Shown piece after piece: positions 28,267 to 34,634 of a DNA stretch of 38,727 nucleotides. Positions within the stretch are counted from its first letter, which is position 1; each line of letters begins with the position of its first letter. The notes under the pieces are model-generated. The model was given only the letters and a program-made list of their open reading frames with translations, had not been told where the DNA came from and made no database searches. The stretch is from RGIG8748 sp045539515. Lineage in GTDB: Bacteria > Bacillota > Clostridia > UMGS1810. Both the position numbers and the translations under genes were made by a program. The stretch covers positions 1 to 38,727 of the forward strand of contig JAZQFN010000002.1 in the NCBI GenBank assembly GCA_045539515.1, written 5' to 3'.

Positions 28267-29905
28267 AGAGCGCAGAGGTGCTGTAAAATGGCTTGTTAAA
28301 AATTTAAAACCCATTTTGGGCTCTGTTGTGTTGCTTACAGTACTCGGCATAGCTATTTCGTATATATCCGTAGCCTTTGCGTTTGCTGCAGGGGACCTTC
28401 TGGATATAGCTACGAAAAAATCCTCCGGGAGTTTTTTTGATGGAGTTATTCGCATTGCTGTTTTACTTATAGCCGAAGTGGCTCTTGAAAGCTTTTACAA
28501 TATATACGCGGTTAGAGTAAGCTCAAAGAACAAAAACCGCCTTCAGAGAAATCTGTTCTCTTCGGCTATGAAAGGCGACTATGCTTCTCTTGGCGAGTAT
28601 CATTCCGGCGAACTTATAAACAGGCTTACCTCAGATGTTGATATAATAAATTCCAATATTATAGATATAATTCCATCTTTTGTAATGCTTGTAACTTCGG
28701 TTGCATTCAGTTTTATTGCCATGGTAAGGCTTGATATGGAGCTTTCTCTTATATGCCTTGCACTGGGGCCGGTGGTTATAATTACTTCTGTACTTTACGG
28801 CAGAAGGATGAAAAAGCTTCACAAATCCTGCAGGGAAAGTGACGGAAAAACCCGTTCCTTTATGCAGGAGTGTATACAAAATATTCTGGTAATCAAAGCC
28901 TTTGGCAGTGAAAAACGCGTAGAGCGTCACACAGAGCTTTTGCAGGATATTAATTACAGGCTTAATATGAAAAGGGGCTACATAAGCATTGTGGTAAATC
29001 TTCTTTACTATCTTGCCATGACGGTGGCTTACTACTTTGCCGTTGCCTGGTGTGCATACAAAATAAGCCATGCCATAATGACGGTGGGTACTTTTACTGC
29101 TATTATACAGCTTGTAAATTCCATGCAGAGTCCCTTCAGGGAAATATCCGGCACAATTTCGCAGTTTTTTGCAACACTTGCCTCTGCAGAGCGTATAATG
29201 GAGGTGGAGGATATCCCTCCCGACCTCACCAAGGACGAAAAGATATCCGATTTTGTTTGTGTAAGGGCAGAGGGCGTGGATTTTGCTTATGGCGAAGAAG
29301 CCGTGTTTAAAAATGCGGATTTCAATCTTGATAAGGGTGATATTGCAGTAATTACAGGTGCTTCCGGTAAGGGCAAAAGCACATTTCTTAAGCTCCTTAT
29401 GGGTATATATAAACCCCAAAAGGGTGAGATTAAGCTCTTTTGCGATACCGGAACAAAAGAACTTGGTGCTTCCACAAGGTCCCTCTTTGCATATGTGCCT
29501 CAGGGTAATATGATAATCTCGGGGACACTCAGGGAAAATATTGCATTTTTCACCGATGCTGACGAAGACAAAATAATACAGTCTGCCAAATGTGCAGAAA
29601 TATATGACTACATACTCACCCTTCCTATGGGTCTGGATACGGTCCTCGGCGAGGGAGGCCTTGGCTTAAGTGAGGGTCAGACTCAGAGAATTGCCGTGGC
29701 AAGGGCACTTTGTACAGATGCTCCGGTTATACTTCTTGATGAAGCCACCAGTGCTTTAGATGATATCACCGAGGCTAAAATACTGGAAAACATAAAGAAT
29801 CTTGCAGGCAGAACCTCTGTAATTATAACACACCGTAAGGCAGCATTGGATATTGCAACAAAAAAATTCTGCCTGGAAAATATGACATTTGTCGAAAACG
29901 TGTAG
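28259..29905 (+). CDS. ABC exporter, fused permease-ATPase (peptide export type)
   Basis: Half-transporter of 548 residues, expected to work as a homodimer in the membrane. About six membrane helices lie in residues 18-310. The ATPase part has Walker A GASGKGKST at residue 367, Q-loop YVPQGN, signature LSEGQ near residue 470, Walker B ILLDEA with D494/E495, and the switch His in IITHR. There is no N-terminal C39 peptidase domain, so any leader cleavage must come from another protein, plausibly the S26-like neighbour. The start at 28259 has AGGAGGA about 7 bases upstream and overlaps the previous stop, showing tight coupling. Likely cargo is the peptide encoded at 30702 or another modified peptide. 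Confidence 0.92.
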   Translation: MFKERRGAVKWLVKNLKPILGSVVLLTVLGIAISYISVAFAFAAGDLLDIATKKSSGSFFDGVIRIAVLLIAEVALESFYNIYAVRVSSKNKNRLQRNLFSSAMKGDYASLGEYHSGELINRLTSDVDIINSNIIDIIPSFVMLVTSVAFSFIAMVRLDMELSLICLALGPVVIITSVLYGRRMKKLHKSCRESDGKTRSFMQECIQNILVIKAFGSEKRVERHTELLQDINYRLNMKRGYISIVVNLLYYLAMTVAYYFAVAWCAYKISHAIMTVGTFTAIIQLVNSMQSPFREISGTISQFFATLASAERIMEVEDIPPDLTKDEKISDFVCVRAEGVDFAYGEEAVFKNADFNLDKGDIAVITGASGKGKSTFLKLLMGIYKPQKGEIKLFCDTGTKELGASTRSLFAYVPQGNMIISGTLRENIAFFTDADEDKIIQSAKCAEIYDYILTLPMGLDTVLGEGGLGLSEGQTQRIAVARALCTDAPVILLDEATSALDDITEAKILENIKNLAGRTSVIITHRKAALDIATKKFCLENMTFVENV

Positions 29906-29964
29906 CTGTTGTTTATTATGCACAAATACTCACTAAGGTAATTGTTAGTAATTTCAGAAAACAA

Positions 29965-30000
29965 AAAAAGGAAATGCTATTGACATTCAATTTCCTTTTT
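29965..30000 (+). terminator. weak terminator hairpin overlapping the next promoter
   Basis: Stem aaaaaggaaat (29965-29975) and atttccttttt (29990-30000), 11 base pairs, 14-base loop. The T-run lies inside the stem and the stem is AT-rich, so termination may be partial. The -35 box of the following promoter sits in the loop. Confidence 0.5.
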
Positions 30001-30008
30001 GATACAAT
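29980..30008 (+). promoter_or_regulatory. very strong promoter of the secreted protein and short peptide genes
   Basis: A perfect TTGACA at 29980-29985, a 17-base spacer and TACAAT at 30003-30008. Transcription would start near 30015 with a leader of about 39 bases ending in AAGGAGA. Confidence 0.85.
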
Positions 30009-30053
30009 TATAATAACAAATCAGTATATTAAAATGAAGGAGATGTTTGTCAG

Positions 30054-30683
30054 ATGAAAATAAAGCTTTCAAAAACTTTGGCAATTGCACTTGCATTATG
30101 CCTTACATTTGCCGGTTTTAGCGCTTTCGCTGCAGACGTAGAAATTGTTACAAGTTATGACTATGAGCAGGCTGCTGATGCACAGGTATCAGTTACTGCT
30201 AAGGTTAATAACATTGCAGAAGGTAGCGAAGTTACCTACTACGTAAGCGCAGGCGATGATATCGTTTATATCAACCAGGCAACTGCCGATGCTAACGGCG
30301 TTACATTCCCCACATTTACAGCTGCTTGGAATAAGTTAACAGCTTCCGAAGTTGTATTTGGTTCCGATGCAGGTTTCTCCGAAGGTGGTTTCACTTTCGT
30401 TCCTGCAGGTAACTACAAGACTAGTGGTAGAGCTACAGCTACTAAGGACGATACTGCTTGGGCAGTACCTACTGACGATGAAGAAACTGGATTCAAAGGA
30501 TACAGCTTTACAGCTACAGTTACAGGTAACTATGCTGAATACGGCATTAAGGTTACTCTTGATGGCGTAGAAGTTGAGCTTCCTGCACTTGGTTGCTCCG
30601 AAACAGGTTCTTATACTGTTTTCGTCGCTGCTGACAATACTGGAGAACTTGCAGGCATCACAGCAGAAGCATATGCTAAATAA
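30054..30683 (+). CDS. small secreted protein, probably abundant, unknown function
   Basis: A 209-residue protein with a clear signal peptide (MKIKLSK, hydrophobic core, cleavage near AFA-ADV at residue 26-27). The mature part is acidic, poor in Lys/Arg, beta-rich and contains Ala/Thr/Val repeats that look like one or two Ig-type sandwiches (VSVTAKVNN, EVTYYVSAGDD). Only one cysteine is visible in the mature chain (ALGCSE). It has no anchor. Codon use is strongly biased (gct, gca, aac, ttc) like the pyruvate oxidoreductase, and with the near-perfect promoter this suggests high expression. Residues 145-150 read TGFKGY, the same six residues found in the short peptide encoded 18 bases downstream. 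Candidate surface or secreted partner of the peptide system; no known family recognised. Confidence 0.85.
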   Translation: MKIKLSKTLAIALALCLTFAGFSAFAADVEIVTSYDYEQAADAQVSVTAKVNNIAEGSEVTYYVSAGDDIVYINQATADANGVTFPTFTAAWNKLTASEVVFGSDAGFSEGGFTFVPAGNYKTSGRATATKDDTAWAVPTDDEETGFKGYSFTATVTGNYAEYGIKVTLDGVEVELPALGCSETGSYTVFVAADNTGELAGITAEAYAK

Positions 30684-30701
30684 TAAAGGAGGAGATTTAA
30701 T

Positions 30702-30878
30702 ATGAAGAAATACACTAGACCTTCAATTGAAGTTGTAGAGTTATCTGTCAGAGAATCTCTTTCTGATTTACCTACAGGCTTCAAGGGTTATCAGCCCACA
30801 GCAAGAATTGGCAAAGGCTCTACATACAAGAATGTCACTATTTATAAGAAGACATCCGCAGTTAAGAGCCAGGCATAA
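30702..30878 (+). CDS. 58-residue candidate RiPP precursor peptide with YxxPxI leader
   Basis: A short gene with a textbook ribosome-binding site (AAAGGAGGAG at 30685-30694, 7 bases spacing). The peptide starts MKKYTRPSIEVVEL. Y4, P7 and I9 fit the YxxPxL pattern that PqqD-like (RRE) domains bind in lasso-peptide leaders, especially the paeninodin type. A T25-G26 junction (LPTGFKGY) is a possible leader/core boundary, but no Asp or Glu lies at core positions 7-9, so a classic lasso ring is not possible. The C-terminal part is basic and rich in Gly, Thr, Tyr, Ser and Lys, with no cysteine. S52 and S56 near the C-terminus are possible targets of the HPr-kinase-like protein encoded next. Role as precursor is inferred from sequence and neighbours. 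Confidence 0.72.
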   Translation: MKKYTRPSIEVVELSVRESLSDLPTGFKGYQPTARIGKGSTYKNVTIYKKTSAVKSQA

Positions 30879-30947
30879 TTAAGCAAATTTAAAAAGTTTT
30901 TGTTTTCAAAAAAAACAGCTAATTCAATTTTAATATCTGAATAAATT

Positions 30948-30976
30948 AGGTTGGGAATACGGTCCCGACCTTTTTT
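30948..30976 (+). terminator. terminator of the secreted protein / short peptide unit
   Basis: Stem AGGTTGGGA (30948-30956) with TCCCGACCT (30963-30971), one G-U pair, 6-base loop, followed by six T residues. Confidence 0.88.
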
Positions 30977-30994
30977 ATTTGCAAAAATATCTTC

Positions 30995-31023
30995 TTGCCA
31001 ATTAACGTATATTATGATAAAAT
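30995..31023 (+). promoter_or_regulatory. promoter of the HPr-kinase-like / SLH gene pair
   Basis: TTGCCA at 30995-31000 and TAAAAT at 31018-31023 with a 17-base spacer, just after the preceding terminator. The leader would be about 25 bases. Confidence 0.6.
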
Positions 31024-31054
31024 AAAATAGCAAGTTGTAAAAGGAGGTTTTTAA

Positions 31055-31930
31055 GTGGAAAGCAAAAACACATATTTTCTTAAAATTGCGGATATTTACT
31101 TTAAAATAAAATCCTTTTACGACGAGTATACTTTGGAGCAGTTTCAAGCTTATATGGTAGATACTTGCCCCGACAATTTTATTGATGTAGAATGTGTTCT
31201 TACAAGAGAACAACTTGAAGAACCCTCCGGCACACGGCTCACAGAGCATAGTGAAAGCAATTGGTATATTGATGCAGACGGTGCATATATCTTAAGCTTT
31301 TACGATGCCGAAAACCAATGCATTTGTGCCAATATGCGTTATGACACAAGGCTTTCTAAAGCCTATGCACTGCTTTATGATGTGGAGAGTATCTACGGAG
31401 TAGATACCCAATTTTTCTTGTACAATATACTGGAATATGCATTTCGCATTGCTCTTGTGTTTAACGGCGGTTTTGCAATTCACGCATCTTCAATTGTCCA
31501 TGAAGGCTATGGGCTTGCATTTTCTGCAGAATCCGGCACCGGTAAATCCACTCACACCGGACTTTGGATGAAAAATTACCCGGGTACGTATATCCTAAAT
31601 GACGATGCACCGGCAATGCGCTTTGTAGACGGTGTGTGGTATATGTACGGCACCCCCTGGGCAGGTACCACCGGCATCAATGCTAATGTAAGAGTGCCTT
31701 TGAAATCTCTGGTATTTTTGGAGAGGAGCCTGCAAAACACCATACGCGATGCTTCCACCCCCGAGGCAATACGACGTATTTTTGAAGCTATTATCCATCC
31801 TATGTCCGACCAGATTACGGATTTGATTTTTGACATGGTGTCAAGGTTTATTACACATTCCAGAATTTGCGTTCTCGGATGCAATATTTCCGATGAAGCA
31901 CCCAAGGTTGTAAAAGAATATTTGTTTTAA
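31055..31930 (+). CDS. HPr-kinase-like (HprK/PEPCK-fold) ATPase
   Basis: Protein of 291 residues starting at GTG with AAAGGAGG 7 bases upstream. The C-terminal half has the HprK-like fold signature: AIHASSI at 141-147, P-loop AESGTGKST (158-166), the acidic NDDAP at 182-186 and YGTPWAGTTG at 198-207. The N-terminal half is not a recognisable HPr-kinase domain. Unlike the HPr kinase of sugar regulation it is short and lies near PqqD, an ABC exporter and a short peptide. In paeninodin-type lasso clusters, related kinases phosphorylate a C-terminal Ser of the precursor. A similar tailoring role here is an inference. It has its own promoter and shares a transcript with the SLH protein downstream. 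Confidence 0.82.
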   Translation: MESKNTYFLKIADIYFKIKSFYDEYTLEQFQAYMVDTCPDNFIDVECVLTREQLEEPSGTRLTEHSESNWYIDADGAYILSFYDAENQCICANMRYDTRLSKAYALLYDVESIYGVDTQFFLYNILEYAFRIALVFNGGFAIHASSIVHEGYGLAFSAESGTGKSTHTGLWMKNYPGTYILNDDAPAMRFVDGVWYMYGTPWAGTTGINANVRVPLKSLVFLERSLQNTIRDASTPEAIRRIFEAIIHPMSDQITDLIFDMVSRFITHSRICVLGCNISDEAPKVVKEYLF

Positions 31931-31958
31931 AATATATTTTCGAAAGGAATTGAATTAA

Positions 31959-33593
31959 ATGAAAAGAGTTTTATCATCAATTATTGCACTTACCTTTACC
32001 CTTACGGTATTTGGTGCAGTTACGGTATCTGCCGCACGCTTCCCCGATATGCCGGAAAGCCACTGGGCATACAGTGCCGTAGAAACCCTGGCAAATGACG
32101 GTACCGTAAACGGTATGCCTGACGGATCTTTTAATCCCACAGGCACTGTTTCCAGAGCTGAATTTGTTAAGATGCTCGGTAAATCTTCCCAGAGATCCCA
32201 AGCAGACTTTAATGATGTACCCCAAACTCACTGGGCATACGAATATATTATGTATTCCGGTCTTGATGGGGATGAAAACGGCAACTTTAATCCCACAACT
32301 CCCATTACCAGAGCCGAAGTTGCAAATCTTCTTTACAAGAGATTTGCCGACGGTGCCAAGGCGAAAGCTCCTTACTACATTATGAGCCAGGGTACAAATG
32401 CCGATGCTACCGCATGGGTATATAATACCGGGCTTGTACTTGGTGCAGACAAGCTTAATTTAAGACTGGAAGACAGCCTTACAAGAGCAGAAGCCGCATC
32501 CCTTATTGTAAGAGCCAAAACTCTTGACCCTGCAAAGAAAAATAACTTTATAGATAACTTCTCCGACGAAACCTACAAGGCAATCTACGAGGGTCTTAAC
32601 CTTTTTGATTCTCCCTATGCTGCCGACGAAGGCATCACCTACGAAGAGCTTTCCGCAGCATCCCTTCGTTATCAGTATAAGGCAAATTCCCCTGCCATAA
32701 GCTATGTTTACGAAAAGAAGTATGAGGGCAAATATGCTCATTTCTTTGATATTATGTGCCGAAATCCTCTTGATGCAAAGGGTTATGGTTCAACTGAGGC
32801 AGAAGCTAAGAAGCTTGTTACCGTAGAAGATGCCATTGCCATTATAACTTACGGTGCAAAACGCAACGAGTACATTAAATCCGGCATGGTAAAGCCCGAC
32901 GGCAAAACATATCCGGAAGTAGAGGCAAAGGCAGATACTCAGTTTAATGAGAATATGAGCTATGCATATAACTTCGGTATTTCTCTTTATGCAGACAGCA
33001 AAATTGACGCCAAGAGAACCATTACCAAAAAGGAAGTTGCCTGCATTTATATGCAGTACGGTCTTACCTTTGGTGACCACATACTCTTAAGCTGCGGTTA
33101 TAACTCCGAATATATTCCCATGGCAGTTCGCAGAGATAAGGCTTCTTACCCTGCAAATGCCGCTTATTTCCGCTATATACTTGAAGGCATACCCAACAAG
33201 GTATACGAAACTCCCTATGCCTTTGAGGGAGAAGCTCTCTACACACCCTATCAGTTTGAAGGCTTTGCATCCCTTCACAGCCATATGTTCTACACACCCC
33301 TTATGTATATACTTTCAAGCGCATACGAAAAGGGTGCTGATATTTACATAGATTATCATCCCAGCCTTATAATGTCCGTTAAGGGTATGGGCGAAATGTA
33401 CCGTGTACGAATTGATGTAAAAAAAGCCTTTGACGGTATGAAGCTCTCCGATATAGCTAATCTCGGCGAGGGCGTTGAAGACAGAGCTCTTAAGACAGGT
33501 GACAGCTTCTGGTGCGATCTTGCAACCAATGAAGTTCGTATGAGCACATATATAGATTACGAGCTCTTTACCGTAGAGCAGATTATTGACTGA
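31959..33593 (+). CDS. SLH-domain surface protein
   Basis: Secreted protein of 544 residues, bound to the cell wall through its N-terminus. The signal peptide ends near VSA-ARF (residue 25-26). Three S-layer-homology repeats follow: about 28-72 (FPDMPESHWAYSAV), 77-125 (FNDVPQTHWAYEYI) and 145-185 (degenerate, LTRAEAASLIVRA). The remaining 350 residues form a domain I do not recognise; it has another SLH-like TRAE/TKKEVAC-type segment near 350 and many Tyr residues. The gene starts 28 bases after the kinase gene with AAAGGA about 10 bases before the ATG, and a terminator follows. It may be an accessory surface factor of this locus or an independent S-layer-associated protein. Confidence 0.88.
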   Translation: MKRVLSSIIALTFTLTVFGAVTVSAARFPDMPESHWAYSAVETLANDGTVNGMPDGSFNPTGTVSRAEFVKMLGKSSQRSQADFNDVPQTHWAYEYIMYSGLDGDENGNFNPTTPITRAEVANLLYKRFADGAKAKAPYYIMSQGTNADATAWVYNTGLVLGADKLNLRLEDSLTRAEAASLIVRAKTLDPAKKNNFIDNFSDETYKAIYEGLNLFDSPYAADEGITYEELSAASLRYQYKANSPAISYVYEKKYEGKYAHFFDIMCRNPLDAKGYGSTEAEAKKLVTVEDAIAIITYGAKRNEYIKSGMVKPDGKTYPEVEAKADTQFNENMSYAYNFGISLYADSKIDAKRTITKKEVACIYMQYGLTFGDHILLSCGYNSEYIPMAVRRDKASYPANAAYFRYILEGIPNKVYETPYAFEGEALYTPYQFEGFASLHSHMFYTPLMYILSSAYEKGADIYIDYHPSLIMSVKGMGEMYRVRIDVKKAFDGMKLSDIANLGEGVEDRALKTGDSFWCDLATNEVRMSTYIDYELFTVEQIID

Positions 33594-33616
33594 ATGTAAA
33601 TTGTAACAAATATGTT

Positions 33617-33664
33617 AAAAAACCCCGTTTTATTGGCATTACCACCAAAAAAACGGGTTTTTTT
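33617..33664 (+). terminator. terminator of the SLH protein gene
   Basis: Arms aaaaaaccccgttt (33617-33630) and aaacgggtttttt (from about 33651) form a CCCG/CGGG-centred stem flanked by an A-run and ending in seven T residues (33658-33664). Confidence 0.85.
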
Positions 33665-33701
33665 ACCCTTTTTATGCGCGGAATTTTGTGTATAATAACT
33701 A

Positions 33702-33730
33702 TTGCATAAACATTTTTTTTTTGCTATAAT
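33702..33730 (+). promoter_or_regulatory. promoter of the HU gene
   Basis: TTGCAT at 33702-33707 and a perfect TATAAT at 33725-33730 with a 17-base, T-rich spacer. The leader of about 32 bases ends in TAGGAGG. Confidence 0.8.
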
Positions 33731-33768
33731 TTGTATATACCAAATTTACTTAGGAGGTAGTAGGTAAA

Positions 33769-34044
33769 ATGAAAAAGAGTGAATTAGTTGCTATCATAGC
33801 AGAAAAAGCTGATTTAAAGAAAGTTGATGCTGAAAAGGCATTAAACGCTTTTGTTGATGCTGTAACAGAAGGCTTAGTAAAGGGCGAAAAGATTGCTTTA
33901 GTTGGTTTCGGTACATTCGAAACAAAGAAGCGTGCTGCAAGAACCGGTAAGAATCCTCAGACCGGCGCAGAAATTAAGATCGCTGCTTCTACAGTTCCTT
34001 CCTTCAAGGCAGGCAAAGGCTTAAAAGACGCTGTTAACAAATAA
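33769..34044 (+). CDS. hup: HU-type DNA-binding protein
   Basis: Nucleoid protein of 91 residues that bends and compacts DNA as a dimer. It begins MKKSELVAIIAEKA, has the conserved VGFGTFE turn at residues 45-51, the beta-arm with the intercalating Pro (GKNPQTG, residues 62-68) and the SFKAGKGLKDAVN end. Length and sequence are fully typical. The AGGAGG site before the ATG, a good promoter and a strong terminator make it a compact single-gene unit. Confidence 0.97.
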   Translation: MKKSELVAIIAEKADLKKVDAEKALNAFVDAVTEGLVKGEKIALVGFGTFETKKRAARTGKNPQTGAEIKIAASTVPSFKAGKGLKDAVNK

Positions 34045-34060
34045 GCTTTTTTGATTCTAT

Positions 34061-34088
34061 GCCCCGCACAATCTGCGGGGCGTTTTTT
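34061..34088 (+). terminator. strong terminator of the HU gene
   Basis: A perfect 8-base GC-rich stem (GCCCCGCA at 34061-34068, TGCGGGGC at 34074-34081) with a 5-base loop, followed by GTTTTTTC. Confidence 0.95.
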
Positions 34089-34120
34089 CATTTAGAACAC
34101 TGGTTATATCGGAGGATATT

Positions 34121-34603
34121 ATGAATACAAATGGTCAGGGATACAACGGCGACAACGCCGAAAATCTTTCCTCAGCAATTGGCAAAATGTCCGACAATCC
34201 GTCCTCGGATGCTCTGGCAAAAATCCGCCAAAGACAACGGGGCAAGGTTGTAAGAGGCAATGCCGAAAAACCTTGCAAAAAAGTAAATAAAAACCGTTCC
34301 CTTTTTATGGAGTATGTTTGTCACTGGTATGTGGTTTTGTTGTCACTTATAATGTGTTTCCCTGCATATCTTGCAGAGATCTTTCTCAGCAATCTTTTTA
34401 TTGCCAAGAGCATACCTCCTTTCTGGGCTGCACTTCTTACAATGCTTGTCGGCGGATTTATAGCTACGTTTCCGCTTTTGATACTTAATATAGTTCTTGT
34501 TGCCAGAAAGAAGTACTATGCCATAGCAGTTCAGCTTGTTCTTATGGAATTTTTAGGGCTGGCTTTCTTCCTGCACTATAAGATGGCAATGGCTTTTGCT
34601 TAA
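34121..34603 (+). CDS. small membrane protein, unknown function
   Basis: A 160-residue protein with a good ribosome-binding site (GGAGG 7 bases upstream). Residues 1-65 are polar, rich in Asn/Ser then Lys/Arg, and likely cytoplasmic. Three membrane segments follow at about 67-90, 99-125 and 132-155. No catalytic motif was seen and I do not recognise the family. No promoter was visible in the 32 bases after the HU terminator, so it may depend on read-through. It lies 31 bases before the FAD dehydrogenase gene, which suggests a shared transcript. Confidence 0.8.
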   Translation: MNTNGQGYNGDNAENLSSAIGKMSDNPSSDALAKIRQRQRGKVVRGNAEKPCKKVNKNRSLFMEYVCHWYVVLLSLIMCFPAYLAEIFLSNLFIAKSIPPFWAALLTMLVGGFIATFPLLILNIVLVARKKYYAIAVQLVLMEFLGLAFFLHYKMAMAFA

Positions 34604-34634
34604 ATTGTGTTTTACTAAGGAAAGGCGCTAAACC

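Noticed and set aside
30702..30878. Classic lasso peptide precursor
   Set aside because: The leader fits, but there is no Asp or Glu at core positions 7-9 after the T25-G26 junction, and no cyclase gene is in the window.
31055..31930. HPr kinase/phosphorylase of carbon catabolite control
   Set aside because: The P-loop fits the fold, but the N-terminal half does not match HprK, and the neighbourhood is a peptide-processing locus.
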